The notes under the pieces were generated by a model. That model was given only the letters and a program-made list of their open reading frames with translations. It made no database searches and was not told the origin of the DNA. From Escarpia spicata (lineage: Eukaryota > Annelida > Polychaeta > Sabellida > Siboglinidae), in the NCBI GenBank assembly GCA_963995525.1, contig OZ023208.1:22886120-22950119 (forward strand): a stretch of DNA of 64,000 nt, given 5' to 3'. The position numbers and the translations under genes were made by a program. The stretch's first letter is position 1. Each line of letters begins with the position of its first letter. This document shows, in pieces, positions 48,857 through 59,017 of the stretch.

Positions 48857-49107
48857 ATGCAAACAAGTTCTTATATAGCGTAGTAGTATCCAGTCCTCAG
48901 GACGGCTCAAAGTGGTTTACACTTTAGTCTCAGGCAGACCTGTTCAATCGAACACCATCTCGACATCTCTGGGAAGAATTCAGCCACTGTGCAATTAATG
49001 CATGAAGACTATTCGTACACAAATATCCACCACTGTCTATAGCTAGGTACTCATTCATACAGCTGAGTCACCTGGAGCAACATAGAGTGAACGAACTTGC
49101 CCGAGGT
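48857..49107 (-). mobile_element. tRNA-derived SINE, copy 3 (head truncated)
   Basis: It matches the body of copies 1 and 2, including TTCTTATATAGCG at the tail side and CATTCATACAGCTGAGT, in the same orientation. It ends at GAACTTGCCCGAGGT, so the tRNA-like head with A and B boxes is missing. SINEs usually truncate at this 5' end. Confidence 0.87.
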
Positions 49108-49649
49108 CTGCTCTGGGGTATGTTATGCCTTCAACTCATGCCAGCACTGATTAACAAAACTTGTAATTACAACCCTTTTATGAAAACATGTCATTAGAAA
49201 CAAAGATGTTTAATAACGAACAATATATTGTGATATGAACACGTGGCAAATGTGCATGCACACGCAGGAGGAAAGTGTGCACGCATGCGCACGTAGAAAG
49301 TGTGCATGCATGCACATGTGGAAGTGTGCATGCATGCGCACTCATATATAATGCACAGATAGAAAAGAGTCTGCGGGGCTGGAGCCAATAAATTGCTGTC
49401 TTTGTGCAGATCACGTTGCTGATGCATGGTGCAGCGTCCAACTCCATGTGACAGACACTCCAGTACAACTAGAAAGAGGCATTTATTATTCACCTGGTCG
49501 TCACCAGTGGATCTCAGTTGTTCTCCATCTTCTATGAAGGGACAAGTAGAAATGATGAACTCTAACCGTTGTTCTGTGTTCTCTTGGGCGGAACCGGGGT
49601 GATTCCAATTCCGGTATCGGAATTGAAAGCCGAGTCAGATTCCAGTTGA
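49108..49649. other. Unannotated stretch
   Basis: Contains GTGTGCATGCATGC-type short repeats at 49250-49345. No gene was seen. Confidence 0.5.
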
Positions 49650-51010
49650 AACCACCAGGGAGAGAGAATTATGAAACCACCAGGGAAAGAGAGAAATGTG
49701 AAACCACCAGGGAAAGAGAGAAATGTGAAATGATCAGGGAAAGAGAGAAATGTGAAACCACCAGAGAAAGAGAGAAATGCGAAACCAATAGGGAAAGAGA
49801 GAAATGTGAAACCACCAGGGAAAGAGAGAAATGTGAAACCACCAGGGAAAGAGAGAAATGTGAAACCACCATGGGAAGAGAGCCATGTGAAACCACCAGG
49901 GAGAGAGAAATATGAAACCACCAGGGAAAGAGAGAAATGTGAAACCACCAAGGAAAGAGAAAAATGTGAAATGATCAGGGAAAGAGAGAAATGTAAAGCC
50001 ACCAGGGAAAGAGAGAAATATGAAACCACCAGGGAAAGAGAGAAATGCGAAACCACCAGGGAAAGAGAGAAATGTGAAACCACCTGGGAGAGAGAAATAT
50101 GAAACCACCAGGGAAAGAGAGAAATGTGAAATGATCAGGGAAAGAGAGAAATGTGAAACCACCAGAGAAAGAGAGAAATGCGAAACCAATAGGGAAAGAG
50201 AGAAATGTGAAACCACCAGGGAAAGAGAGAAATGTGAAATTATCAGGGAAAGAGAGAAATGTAAAACCACCAGGGAAAGAGAGAAATATGAAACCACCAG
50301 GGAAAGAGAGAAATGCGAAACCACCAGGGAAAGAGAGAAATGTGAAACCACCTGGGAGAGAGAAATATGAAACCACCAGGGAAAGAGAGAAATGTGAAAT
50401 GATCAGGGAAAGAGAGAAATGTGAAACCACCAGAGAAAGAGAGAAATGCGAAACCAATAGGGAAAGAGAGAAATGTGAAACCACCAGGGAAAGAGAGAAA
50501 TGTGAAACCACCAGGGAAAGAGAGAAATGTGAAACCACCATGGGAAGAGAGCCATGTGAAACCACCAGGGAGAGAGAAATATGAAACCACCAGGGAAAGA
50601 GAGAAATGTGAAACCATCAGGGAAAGAGAGAAATGTGAAATGATCAGGGAAAGAGAGAAATGTAAAACCACCAGGGAAAGAGAGAAATATGAAACCACCA
50701 GGGAAAGAGAGAAATGCGAAACCACCAGGGAAAGAGAGAAATGTGAAACCACCTGGGAGAGAGAAATATGAAACCACCAGGGAAAGAGAGAAATGTGAAA
50801 CCACCAGGGAAAGAGAGAAATGTGAAATGATCAGGGAAAGAGAGAAATGTAAAACCACCAGAGAAAGAGAGAAATGCGAAACCAATAGGGAAAGAGAGAA
50901 ATGCGAAACCACCAGGGAAAGAGAGAAATGTGAAACCACCAGGAAAAGAGAGAAATGTAAAATCACCAGGGAAAGATAGAAATGTGAAACCACCGGGAGA
51001 AGAGAGGCTT
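49650..51010. repeat. 27-bp GAAACCACCAGGGAAAGAGA minisatellite, about 50 copies
   Basis: The 27-bp unit (GAAACCACCAGGGAAAGAGA plus GAAATGT) is mixed with 24-bp units (GGGAGAGAGAAATAT). A marker pair, ATGGGAAGAGAGCCATG followed by the short unit, occurs at 49871 and 50540. The marker CCTGGGAGAGAGAAATAT occurs at 50083, 50351 and 50752. These show repeated block duplications. The long frames on both strands are repeat artefacts. Confidence 0.96.
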
Positions 51011-51464
51011 GTAAAACCATCATGGAAAGGAGAAATGTGAAATGACCATAGAGAACTGGACAATGTGAAATGACCACGGTAAGGAAAGGGAGAAAGGGGT
51101 CAAAGCAGGGGGGGGACGAGAACTATGACCAAGAGACAGAGAAATGCAGATGCCTGTGGAACAGTCTGTCTGCCGGATGAGCTCTTGACCTGCTGCAGCT
51201 GTGATTAATGGTGTTCCTGTAAACCAGTTTGTCTTGCTTGCTGTTCATCACATCAATTTTCTCACTACCATCTCCCTTTGAGCACTTGGCTCGAGGCGGC
51301 CCTGTTCATCAGTGGCAGATGTCCGGTCTGGGCCAGGCCTGCTGTCCATGCTGTATCATGTCAAGGCAGCTGGCCCCGATGGCGAGAAACATTCACATCA
51401 GGATCCCCAAGAGGACATGTCCCGAGTGGGCCAAGTGCATTTGGAACACACCATGGAACAGGAC
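51011..51464. other. Unannotated stretch
   Basis: Mixed sequence with a G-run near 51110. No domain was recognised. Confidence 0.5.
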
Positions 51465-51998
51465 AGCTCAGTCACAGGGACATAGAGCAAGACAGCTAAG
51501 TCACAGGGACATGGAGCAAGACAGCTCAGTCACAGGGACATAGAGGAAGACAGCTAAGTCACAGGAACATAGAGCAAGACAGCTAAGTCACAGGGACATA
51601 CAGCATGACAGCTAAGTCACAGGGACATAGAGCAAGACAGCTAAGTCACAGGGACATAGAGTGAGACAGCTAAGTCACAGGGACATAGAGCAACACAGCT
51701 AAGACACCGGGACAGAGCGTGACAGCTGAGTCACCGTGACATAGGCCAGGACACCTCAGTCACAGTGGCATAGACCAAGACAGCTAAGTCACAGTAATAT
51801 AGAGCAAGACAGCTAAGTACCAGCGACATAGAGCAAAACACCTCAGTCACATGGACACAGAGCAGGACAGCTAAGTCACACAGGCATAGAGCAAGACACC
51901 TTAGTCACAGGAACATAGAGCAAGAGAGCTCAGTCACAGGGATATAGAGCAAGATAGCTCAGTTTCAGGGATATAGAGCAAGACAGCTCAATTACAGG
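51465..51998. repeat. 29-bp CAGGGACATAGAGCAAGACA minisatellite
   Basis: About 18 units of 29 bp (CAGGGACATAGAGCAAGACA plus GCTAAGTCA), increasingly diverged to the right. Confidence 0.93.
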
Positions 51999-52004
51999 CA
52001 CACG

Positions 52005-52760
52005 TATATTAATGTAAAAACGTTTGACGACAGCATTTCAAAGCTAAGAACAAAAATTACAGGGATATATGGAGGATTCCTTTTTTGTTATACTGATTAT
52101 ATACCCCAAGGTATGTTTGGGTGAAAAAAACTAACCCTCTACTTCCACTCATTGCTGAGTTATTGACATGAGAACCTGGCATTGTTTTTCAAGAGAGTAG
52201 TGTTGGGCGGTAGGTGTACTCGAGTCTCTCTGAAGAAAGGAAATTAGCTAAATGAACATTAAAAAATATGTTCTGCCACAGAACCCTTCCTCAGTCGATT
52301 TATAGAAAAATTAATTTAACAAACATTATAAGTCATAGAAAATTTATTTTGGGAAAACTGAACAAAATTAAATCCCCTTATGTGTGTCTGTCACACACTA
52401 TTTTCCAAACAAGTAAGGAGAAAAATACGAGAAAATATGCTATGTACAGTGCTTGACCCATTTGCAATTCACTAATAAAAACATATTAACCAGTGAGTTG
52501 TAGTTAACAAACTAATTAAAAAACTAAAAAATCTAGTCCTACAGACGTGAAACAAAAATGTTAATGATCTATTTCATCATCCTATATAATAAACACTAGA
52601 CAATAAGTTATCTTCTACTTATCACCTTGGTACACTTCCATCCCTGTACTACAACATCATGTAGGGAAAAGATTATTTTGGGAAAGAAAATGTTTCACTC
52701 CCAATTTTTACACAAGTGTTCCATTTTTTATATCAAGGTGTTGATAATTTGTTTTTAATT
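52005..52760 (+). repeat. Dispersed repeat X, copy 1
   Basis: Shares many blocks, in the same order and orientation, with 60283-60790. Examples are GACAGCATTTCAAAGCTAA, CCCCTTATG-TGTGTCTGTCACAC and TTTCACTCCCAATTTT. Copy 1 contains about 225 bp (roughly 52463-52686) absent from copy 2. It is probably a decayed mobile element of unknown type, with no intact frame. Confidence 0.75.
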
Positions 52761-52856
52761 TCCATTATTTCTTTTCCCGGGAACCTGTAATCTAAGTAAT
52801 TTGTTTCTGTTTAGTAGAATCTTTAAAATAAGGTAAAATTGTATTGTATTTATTAA

Positions 52857-52951
52857 AGGGACAGTCACACTTCGTGGCTTTTTTGTTTTTATTGCAAAAT
52901 CATGTTATACAGTATAAATTATACCTATTATGTCGTACTGACTGCCCAAAG
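52857..52951 (+). repeat. Left terminal inverted repeat
   Basis: Begins AGGGACAGTCACACTTCGTG and ends CTGACTGCCCAAAG. It pairs with 57652-57745 through its whole length with about nine substitutions and one single-base length difference in the T-run. Confidence 0.95.
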
Positions 52952-53146
52952 TTTTAATGAACCATTTTGTTTTATGAAATGTTAATGATAAGTGCACATA
53001 TCACTTTGTTTACATCGACTGCGAGTCGCTTTCAAAAGCCGTTGTAGGCGTGGCTAAAATCCGACTACTAATGAGACGGAAATGCGTGCTCATGTGGTAC
53101 GTGATCACGTGAACGCAAGTTGCTTAGTTGTTGACATTCGATCGTA

Positions 53147-53334
53147 ATGGCGGGTAAGAATATGTTGCGTCGTGCACTACTATGTTCAGCGGCGAAGAAA
53201 AAACAAAAAGAACGTGGCAAATTCCGATCTACTACACGGGTAATTTTGGAAGAGCAGAAGGTACGATGGGATCACCTGAAGGCTGACGTAAATCCGAAAT
53301 CTGACCATAAACTGGCGGAAGTTCTGCTTGACAC
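53147..53334 (+). CDS. Transposon plus-strand gene, exon 1 (N-terminal domain)
   Basis: ATG in the context GTAATGG opens 62 codons plus two bases. The product is very basic at residues 7-27 (LRR...KKKQKERGKFR). A compact segment TTRVILEEQKVRWDHLKADV then NPKSDHKLAEVLLD follows; it resembles the short N-terminal R-W-x-x-L-K...D-x-x-L-A-x-x-L-L-D segment of many uncharacterised invertebrate proteins, some transposon-linked (from memory, not searched). If unspliced the frame stops at 53336. The sequence at the exon end is ATAAGT; a G in place of the first A would make a perfect donor GTAAGT and join in phase to exon 2. I therefore end the exon at 53334 and suspect a donor mutation. Confidence 0.6.
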
Positions 53335-54102
53335 ATAAGTTTTTCAACTTGAATTCGCATCACCAGTGACCAGGCATTACATCGTCGTCATGTTTTATTG
53401 TCAGTGAGTTCCAAGTGAACATGGTGTCGTACAAATTATATTTTTAATTTGAAGTATATTTGATGCCGATAGATTGGTTACATTTATATAGAAAATCTCC
53501 CGTATCATGTCGTTCACACTCACTGACACAGGCTCGGCCTCGGGACGTTATCGTCACTGACACTGTCCATACTCCTTGGCTTGATACTAGCTCGGGCTAG
53601 GGCCAAGGCTTAATCGTAAGCTAGGTAGAATGGTAACCTGGTAAAATATAGGAAGGGAATGGAATATGAAGTAGATTACGTAGCTCAAACATCGCCCATC
53701 TAGTCGACAAAATTATTGTCTGGAACGGGTATAATTATCGTCGTGTCCTAACTTCGTGCATCGCATAATACCGTGCCTTCACCAGTGGCAGACCCATTAC
53801 AGAAACCAGACATTATGCATATCTTCGTTGGGTAATTTTTCACAGTTGCATATTTATAAATGTTAGTATTGCTTCACTGGAATGTTACTGTATGATATTA
53901 TACTCTAACTTCTACAAGTAACATAAGTCATTATGTTATGCATGCCTTGTTTCAGTTTTACTTGAGTTATGTGGTTGACATTAAAACAAAAAAGACGTTA
54001 ATTTTATGACATACCATTACATACTAATTTGTGGAGTTTAAACAGATGTAGCACTGTTTTGTCAACTAAACATATCATTATTCAATAAGTATTTGTTTGT
54101 AG

Positions 54103-54213
54103 CCCTCTGTCATATAATGAAGACAGTGAGGAGGGCGACGATGATGATTCATGGCTACCATCACAATGCACGGAGGATGCTTCATATGAGCTTGACATCA
54201 ATGTCACTGAAAG
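54103..54213 (+). CDS. Transposon plus-strand gene, exon 2 (acidic)
   Basis: A 111-bp segment between acceptor TTTGTTTGTAG and donor AAAG|GTACAC. In the frame that accepts two bases from exon 1 it reads PLSYNEDSEEGDDDDSWLPS and then QCTEDASYELDINVTE, a strongly acidic linker. Another frame is also open, but the acidic frame is the one consistent with exon 1. It ends with two bases (AG) of the next codon. Confidence 0.6.
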
Positions 54214-54466
54214 GTACACATTACTCTTAGTCAATGTAACATGGAAGAAAATGGGAAATTAGAAGAAATTAAATTTAGCATGAGTGAAGTTGCACAATAC
54301 TGGGCCAAATTGTTGTGTCCTGTAACTTACGCTATATTTACTCCATAACCAGCTTTGAGGACAGTTCCTGTTGATAACATTTGGCCTGTATCTTAGGCCC
54401 ATGAAGAAAGAAGACTCAAAAACACATCCTGCCTGTTTATTGTTGTTTGAAAAACATTGTGGTCGT

Positions 54467-54511
54467 GGTGGATAACGTAAGTTATAATGACTGTAACTTA
54501 TGTTATCCACC
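54467..54511. repeat. 18-bp inverted repeat (hairpin) in the transposon intron
   Basis: GGTGGATAACGTAAGTTA, nine intervening bases, then TAACTTATGTTATCCACC. The arms pair at 17 of 18 positions. Confidence 0.9.
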
Positions 54512-55233
54512 ATTTCAGGTCCAGAGTCTAATTATTCTTAACATTTTAAAAGTCTTGGTTGGCCATCATCAAATAATATAGATTCAAACACACATGGAAT
54601 CAACATGAATCAGATATTTATCAGATGAAATTACTTATTGCAGCTTCCCGGTATACCGGGCACGGTCCTTCTGGCAGCGATTGATTATCAGAGTCACAAA
54701 GATTTACCATTGAAAAGAAATCAAAAGGGACACACTGTGTAAGTATGCAGGTACACATTAAGTATACATGTAACAACATGAACATGTAAATATTTTTGTT
54801 ATGCAGTATAATAACGATTATTGCCATTCCATTATAGGGCTAATTATTGATTGGATTTATTTATGTTGGTGACGACTCTAACAATCAATGCCTATGATTG
54901 AGCAAGTAATGTATGAGAAGAGTTTTTTAGAAATGAAAGGTATTTATTATGTTGCAATACATAAACAATACAAAGCACAATACTAATAGCGCATGTACAT
55001 TATGCATATATGTGTAATATTTAAAGTAACTTTTTATTTGCAATAATTCAGCTATTTACATAACATTTTTATATGCTGACGTATTGCACATAAAAAAGAT
55101 TACTTTAAATATTTACGTTTTGAAAAATTTACATGTTGAATAAAAAAAATTAATTTTTTGCAAATGCCATACTGTGTAACAATGCAATACACATGTCATT
55201 AAGTTTGTCTATTAATCTACAGCTACCTCAAAG

Positions 55234-55486
55234 TCTACAACAAACGGGGAAAGAAGTGGACTATTATCCTGAGCGAGAACCGAAACAGTATGTGTACATA
55301 GTGTCCCTTCAGGAGAAGATCGTCCGAGCATGCACTGACGATCCACTACCAAAATGCAGGTTGCGTGGACTTAAACCTGATGACCCGTGCAACATTGCAC
55401 CAACACTAGCAGCAGTGCCTGCGCCACCAACAGCACATCTAGTGGCAAGGCATCAAACCCGATTTGGAAAAAAGAAATATGCCTAA
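55234..55486 (+). CDS. Transposon plus-strand gene, exon 3 (C-terminal)
   Basis: 84 codons in an AT-rich setting, with clearly higher GC than the flanks, ending at TAA (55484-55486). Using the acceptor CTCAAAG (after 55233) it continues the exon 2 phase: SLQQTGKEVDYYPEREPKQY, VYIVSLQEKIVRACTDDPLP, KCRLRGLKPDD, a Pro/Ala stretch and the basic end RFGKKKYA. Use of the earlier acceptor ATCTACAG (after 55222) would put exon 2 into a frame that stops after about 25 codons. Which site is real is unproven. No known domain was recognised and no AATAAA was seen shortly downstream. Confidence 0.5.
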
Positions 55487-55614
55487 GATGGAAGTTGTCA
55501 ATGAATAACCTACATGTTAAGGAACATTTAATTTTTTAATAACAAACTATTATCAATTAATTTATAAATTACCATGGTTACCTGATGATGTGTGGTTGTA
55601 TAAAGTTTACACAC

Positions 55615-55620
55615 TTTATT
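55615..55620 (-). terminator. Poly(A) signal of the transposon minus-strand gene
   Basis: AATAAA on the minus strand, 23 bp after the TAG stop of the minus-strand gene (55643-55645). Confidence 0.75.
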
Positions 55621-55642
55621 CTTGACAAGTAATGATTTCAAC

Positions 55643-55954
55643 CTAATGTATGAACTTTGAAACCAGAGTACTGTCCACTTGCACTCGGAAATGTCTGCCT
55701 AATTTTCCACACACAACAGCTCGGAATAACATGTCTGTTCCCTGTTCCCAGTTTGCCATGTCGCCAGAAAACAAACTGGTGGTAGGCAGAATGTCGCATG
55801 GCATCATTGTCTCCTCGTGCTGGCACGCCAAACACATCTGCACTGGTCCTTGTTCGGTGCCTCTCAAGACATCAAACACAAGGCCTAGCTCTCGCAGCAC
55901 CATCTTCAGTAGCAGCATCTTTGCCTGGCCTTCATCCAGTTTGTTAATGTCAGC
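55643..55954 (-). CDS. Transposon minus-strand gene, exon 3 (C-terminal)
   Basis: Acceptor TTTGTAATCCTTCTAG, then 103 codons and a TAG stop, phase 0. It begins ADINKLDEGQAKMLLLKMVL and continues RELGLVFDVLRG, a probably alpha-helical leucine-rich stretch. VQMCLACQHEETMMPCD follows with a Cys-x2-Cys pair and a third Cys, then a Trp/Phe-containing end finishing STLVSKFIH. I do not recognise the fold; a small metal-binding or protein-interaction domain is possible. Shadow frames on the opposite strand are ignored. Confidence 0.72.
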   Translation of the reverse strand, partial: ADINKLDEGQAKMLLLKMVLRELGLVFDVLRGTEQGPVQMCLACQHEETMMPCDILPTTSLFSGDMANWEQGTDMLFRAVVCGKLGRHFRVQVDSTLVSKFIH

Positions 55955-56465
55955 CTAGAAGGATTACAAAAATATCATGTAACTAAATATTAACATTATG
56001 GTTATTTAATACACACAATTTTGGTGTGCATGTTAGATGTTTAAACACAATACAGTACCTGCTTTTTTATTGTAATTCCTGGAACGCTCAAATTCTGCAA
56101 TGTAGCATGTTTTTGATAACACCAGGAAAATTATGTGTGTGTATGTATGTTTGTGCACGTGTGTGCATGCATGCGTATGTGTGAATTACATTATATATGG
56201 GTCATGTCTAAAGGAAATGTCTATTTTGCAGTACATTTGGAATAATACATTGCACATTATTATTTCTGTTTGTGTGTTTTTGATCAAAATTGGTTGATTA
56301 TGTAATTTATTTTAACTTGGTACCTCGGCATATTCGGTGACGTCATGTACTTGCGCAGCATTTGGATCATAACATGAATATCAAATCTTTACCCTAAATA
56401 TTTTGTCACTTGTATTTATAATTGTTATTAAAAATGTGCTCTGTGATAAAAATATTTACCGGTAC

Positions 56466-56672
56466 CTGCAGTTGCTCCTGTCTCTGATTGCGTAACCTCG
56501 CCATGCGAGCGCAGTCTGTCCTGTTCAGTGACAGTGATAGCTGCCTCGATCTTCTGCCACGCCCTCTCCCCACACCCCTTCCTCTTTCTGCACCCTGTCG
56601 TCTAACTGCCCCTCTTCCTCTCACTCCACATCTTTCTCCCACTGCAGCTGTTTCCCTGGAACCTTTCAAACT
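56466..56672 (-). CDS. Transposon minus-strand gene, exon 2 (Arg/Gly-rich)
   Basis: 69 codons, phase 0 on both sides, acceptor CTGTTTACACAG and donor CTGCAG|GTACCG. The product has an RG/RGRG-rich basic segment (GVRGRGAVRRQGAERGRGVG and RGRGRRSRQ), then LSLSLNRTDCARMARLRNQR and QEQLQ, which begins the helical stretch continued in exon 3. RG-rich segments often bind RNA or DNA. Confidence 0.72.
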
Positions 56673-57463
56673 CTGTGTAAACAGATAATGTGATATGGTA
56701 AACAATTTGTGTATTTATAACAATAACATTTATTATGTGTACTTTGTGTACTTAGTCACCATGCAATGATTGACAGTGAATGGCAATACTTTAGAAAACG
56801 TGCTTTTACTGCCATAAACCTTGAAACATTGACGCATGCACATTACAGAAGAAAAGTAAATATACTGTCTTATTTAGTTTTATTTCATCACGGTTGTAAG
56901 GGCAGTAAAATAAAGACGTCGGAGATCACCCCTACGACCTGCACAATTTCCAACACAACCCCGTCAACTAACGCGGCAAGAAATGACCCAGTCACTGAAA
57001 AGCGCATCCCCCAAACAAAATCAAACACACTACGAGCGTCGGCTACAGCTGGTTGTTATGCACTATGATTCGCCAGTCGACGTTGTAGGCCTACTCTGCA
57101 AAGAAGGAATCGTAACGAATGCATTCAAATGAAATTATGCTACCGATTTCAAGAAAACGAGTACACACACTCATAATAAGATATAATTTTAACCAATAGA
57201 CAGTAGACACGAAACTAGTCATACTGGTATTAGATGATAGTGTTAATTGACTGTGGAATCCTTCGGCTTCGTGTTGTCACTGTTGTTGATCGGGCGGTAT
57301 ACTCGATATTGTCGGACAAAACTAAAGTGCTAATAATAGACTTTCGTTGACGGACACGCGTTTGCTTAATAACAGTCGTAGCAGTAACATGATCTCAAAC
57401 AAATATCGTTTCACAAATACAGTGACAAACGGAATACTTATGACATATCATTGTTCAACTTAC

Positions 57464-57502
57464 ATCAGTCGATGAATCGTCGTTCTGCGCCATGGAAGCC
57501 AT
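57464..57502 (-). CDS. Transposon minus-strand gene, exon 1
   Basis: ATG followed by 13 codons (MASMAQNDDSSTD) up to the perfect donor GAT|GTAAGT, phase 0. A second Met lies at codon 4. With exons 2 and 3 this gives an intact 185-residue protein. Only about 150 bp separate this start from the right terminal repeat, so the promoter must be near or inside the terminus. Confidence 0.68.
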
Positions 57503-57651
57503 GATGACAGTGTACTACTGACATCTAAAGCTCGGCCCACGTTGGGTCACGACCTTTCGCGGAATGTTCCGAACTCGCAATTCGGGGATTTGATTCTTGT
57601 AAACATTTAACGGTTCAATCCAAAAGTTGATTTCTGCTTCGTTAAAAACAT

Positions 57652-57745
57652 CTTTGGGCAGCCAGTACGCTATAATAGATACAATTTATAGTGTATAACA
57701 TGATTTTGCAATAAAAACGAAAAGCCACGAAGTGCGACTGTCCCT
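57652..57745 (-). repeat. Right terminal inverted repeat
   Basis: Inverse of 52857-52951; read inward it starts AGGGACAGTCGCACTTCGTG. TTAA follows immediately outside. Confidence 0.95.
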
Positions 57746-57749
57746 TTAA

Positions 57750-59017
57750 TGTCTACCAGAGTATTTTATCATCTGCTATTGTCCATCGCATGGTAATAGC
57801 AACCTATATGTATGCATACATTATACTAGTGTCTCGTTAGCCATGGAAGACATTGTGCTGTGAGGTCATATGTATATCCACATGTGGCTCCAGAGTCCTA
57901 TGCACATATGTCTGCATTTTATAAAAAAAATCTGTTTTTGATATATCATAAAAACATGATAATTGGTGCTCTGTGCTTGATATAATATTGTGTAAACAAA
58001 CAACATTATGATTGGTGTTCCTGACATTTCAGAAGAAATCTCCCGTTGAAGAAGTACTTTGATGGTATTAGTTTGGGACTAATAAAGACAGCTTTATGAC
58101 CGCTACAAAACATGGTACATCATAAAACATATCAGCATCTATTCCACCTGGTTATACATACAACCATACTGAAATGAAATTTGTATTGAAGATATAAACA
58201 ACTCTGCTGGGCATACACAAGCTGGTGTGACATAATGATTTACATACACAATGAAGAGAATTGCACCAGTGGTTTACTCAAGGAAAACATTGACCCATGT
58301 CTGATTGTAACATTACATGTGCTATAATCATGTATTTAGTTTAGTTTCCGTACAAATTTGTGTACATGTAATGCTATAATTATTAGTGAAATTACATTAA
58401 TTAACAGGTAGATATAAAACAATTAATTTGGTACTTGTTCTTGTTTTGGAATAATTGCAATGCAAGATTACCCAGATGGCAGTGTCCTGTTGGAATATAC
58501 ATGGAAATTGCTGGGCCGGCAAGGCGCATCAGTTGCATAACAAAGTACAAAGGAGGGCACAACTTCTTTGACTGCCAGACAGTAGCAGCAAATGGAGCCA
58601 CAGAGAGTTGTGATGTCACAAATCGACAAGTAATCTGTGTATGGAGTCTCCAGATTGCACATGACACAATTGTACCAATGCATGAGCAATATTGTTTGTA
58701 TAATACTAAATGTGTGCACATGACATTTGTAGGCTCAGGAGGGTCTTTGACTGCCACACAGCCACAGAACAGCAACTAGAACCATTGCAAGGTGATTGTA
58801 ATAATCCTAAATGACAAGTAATCTGTCTATGGAATGTCCAAATTGCACATTATATAAATCGACCAACGTATGACATGAGTATGCTTTGGTGCGTCTTCAA
58901 CTGTGTACTCACTTGTAATATCAGAGCACCTAAAACCTCATAAACATGTTGTATTGTAGAAAAAACTGAAAGTCCACATATGAACAATATCAATTTTATC
59001 CAACTACGTATCTTACA
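57750..59017. other. Unannotated stretch with a diverged duplication
   Basis: GACAAGTAATCTGTGTATGG at about 58628 recurs as GACAAGTAATCTGTCTATGG near 58814, each followed by a related 40 bp. The two antiparallel frames of about 120 codons (58401-58779) have no recognised domain. Confidence 0.45.

Larger units (their letters stand above)
52857..57745. mobile_element. TTAA-targeting DNA transposon carrying two convergent genes (4,889 bp)
   Basis: TTAA occurs on both sides (52853-52856 and 57746-57749). Both ends start AGGGACAGTC when read inward. The terminal inverted repeats are about 95 bp (52857-52951 and 57652-57745), with roughly 10% differences. TTAA duplications are the mark of the piggyBac and Kolobok superfamilies; the AGGG start is not the usual piggyBac CCC/TTAACCC form, so a Kolobok-like identity is an inference. 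Inside are a plus-strand three-exon gene (53147-55486) and a minus-strand three-exon gene (57502-55643), convergent with 156 bp between the stops. No DDE-type catalytic domain was recognised. Confidence 0.9.

Noticed and set aside
49562..51077. Phe/Ser/Leu-rich and Glu/Lys/Arg-rich frames up to 224 codons
   Set aside because: Products of the 27-bp array on both strands, with no unique sequence.
53340..54100. Extra exon between exons 1 and 2 of the plus-strand transposon gene
   Set aside because: The stretch has no open frame with splice sites that would connect in phase. A mutated donor at 53335 explains the structure more simply.
58401..58779. Opposing frames of 114 and 124 codons
   Set aside because: Both strands are open over the same stretch and neither has a recognisable motif or splice context. 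Its end overlaps a diverged duplication.
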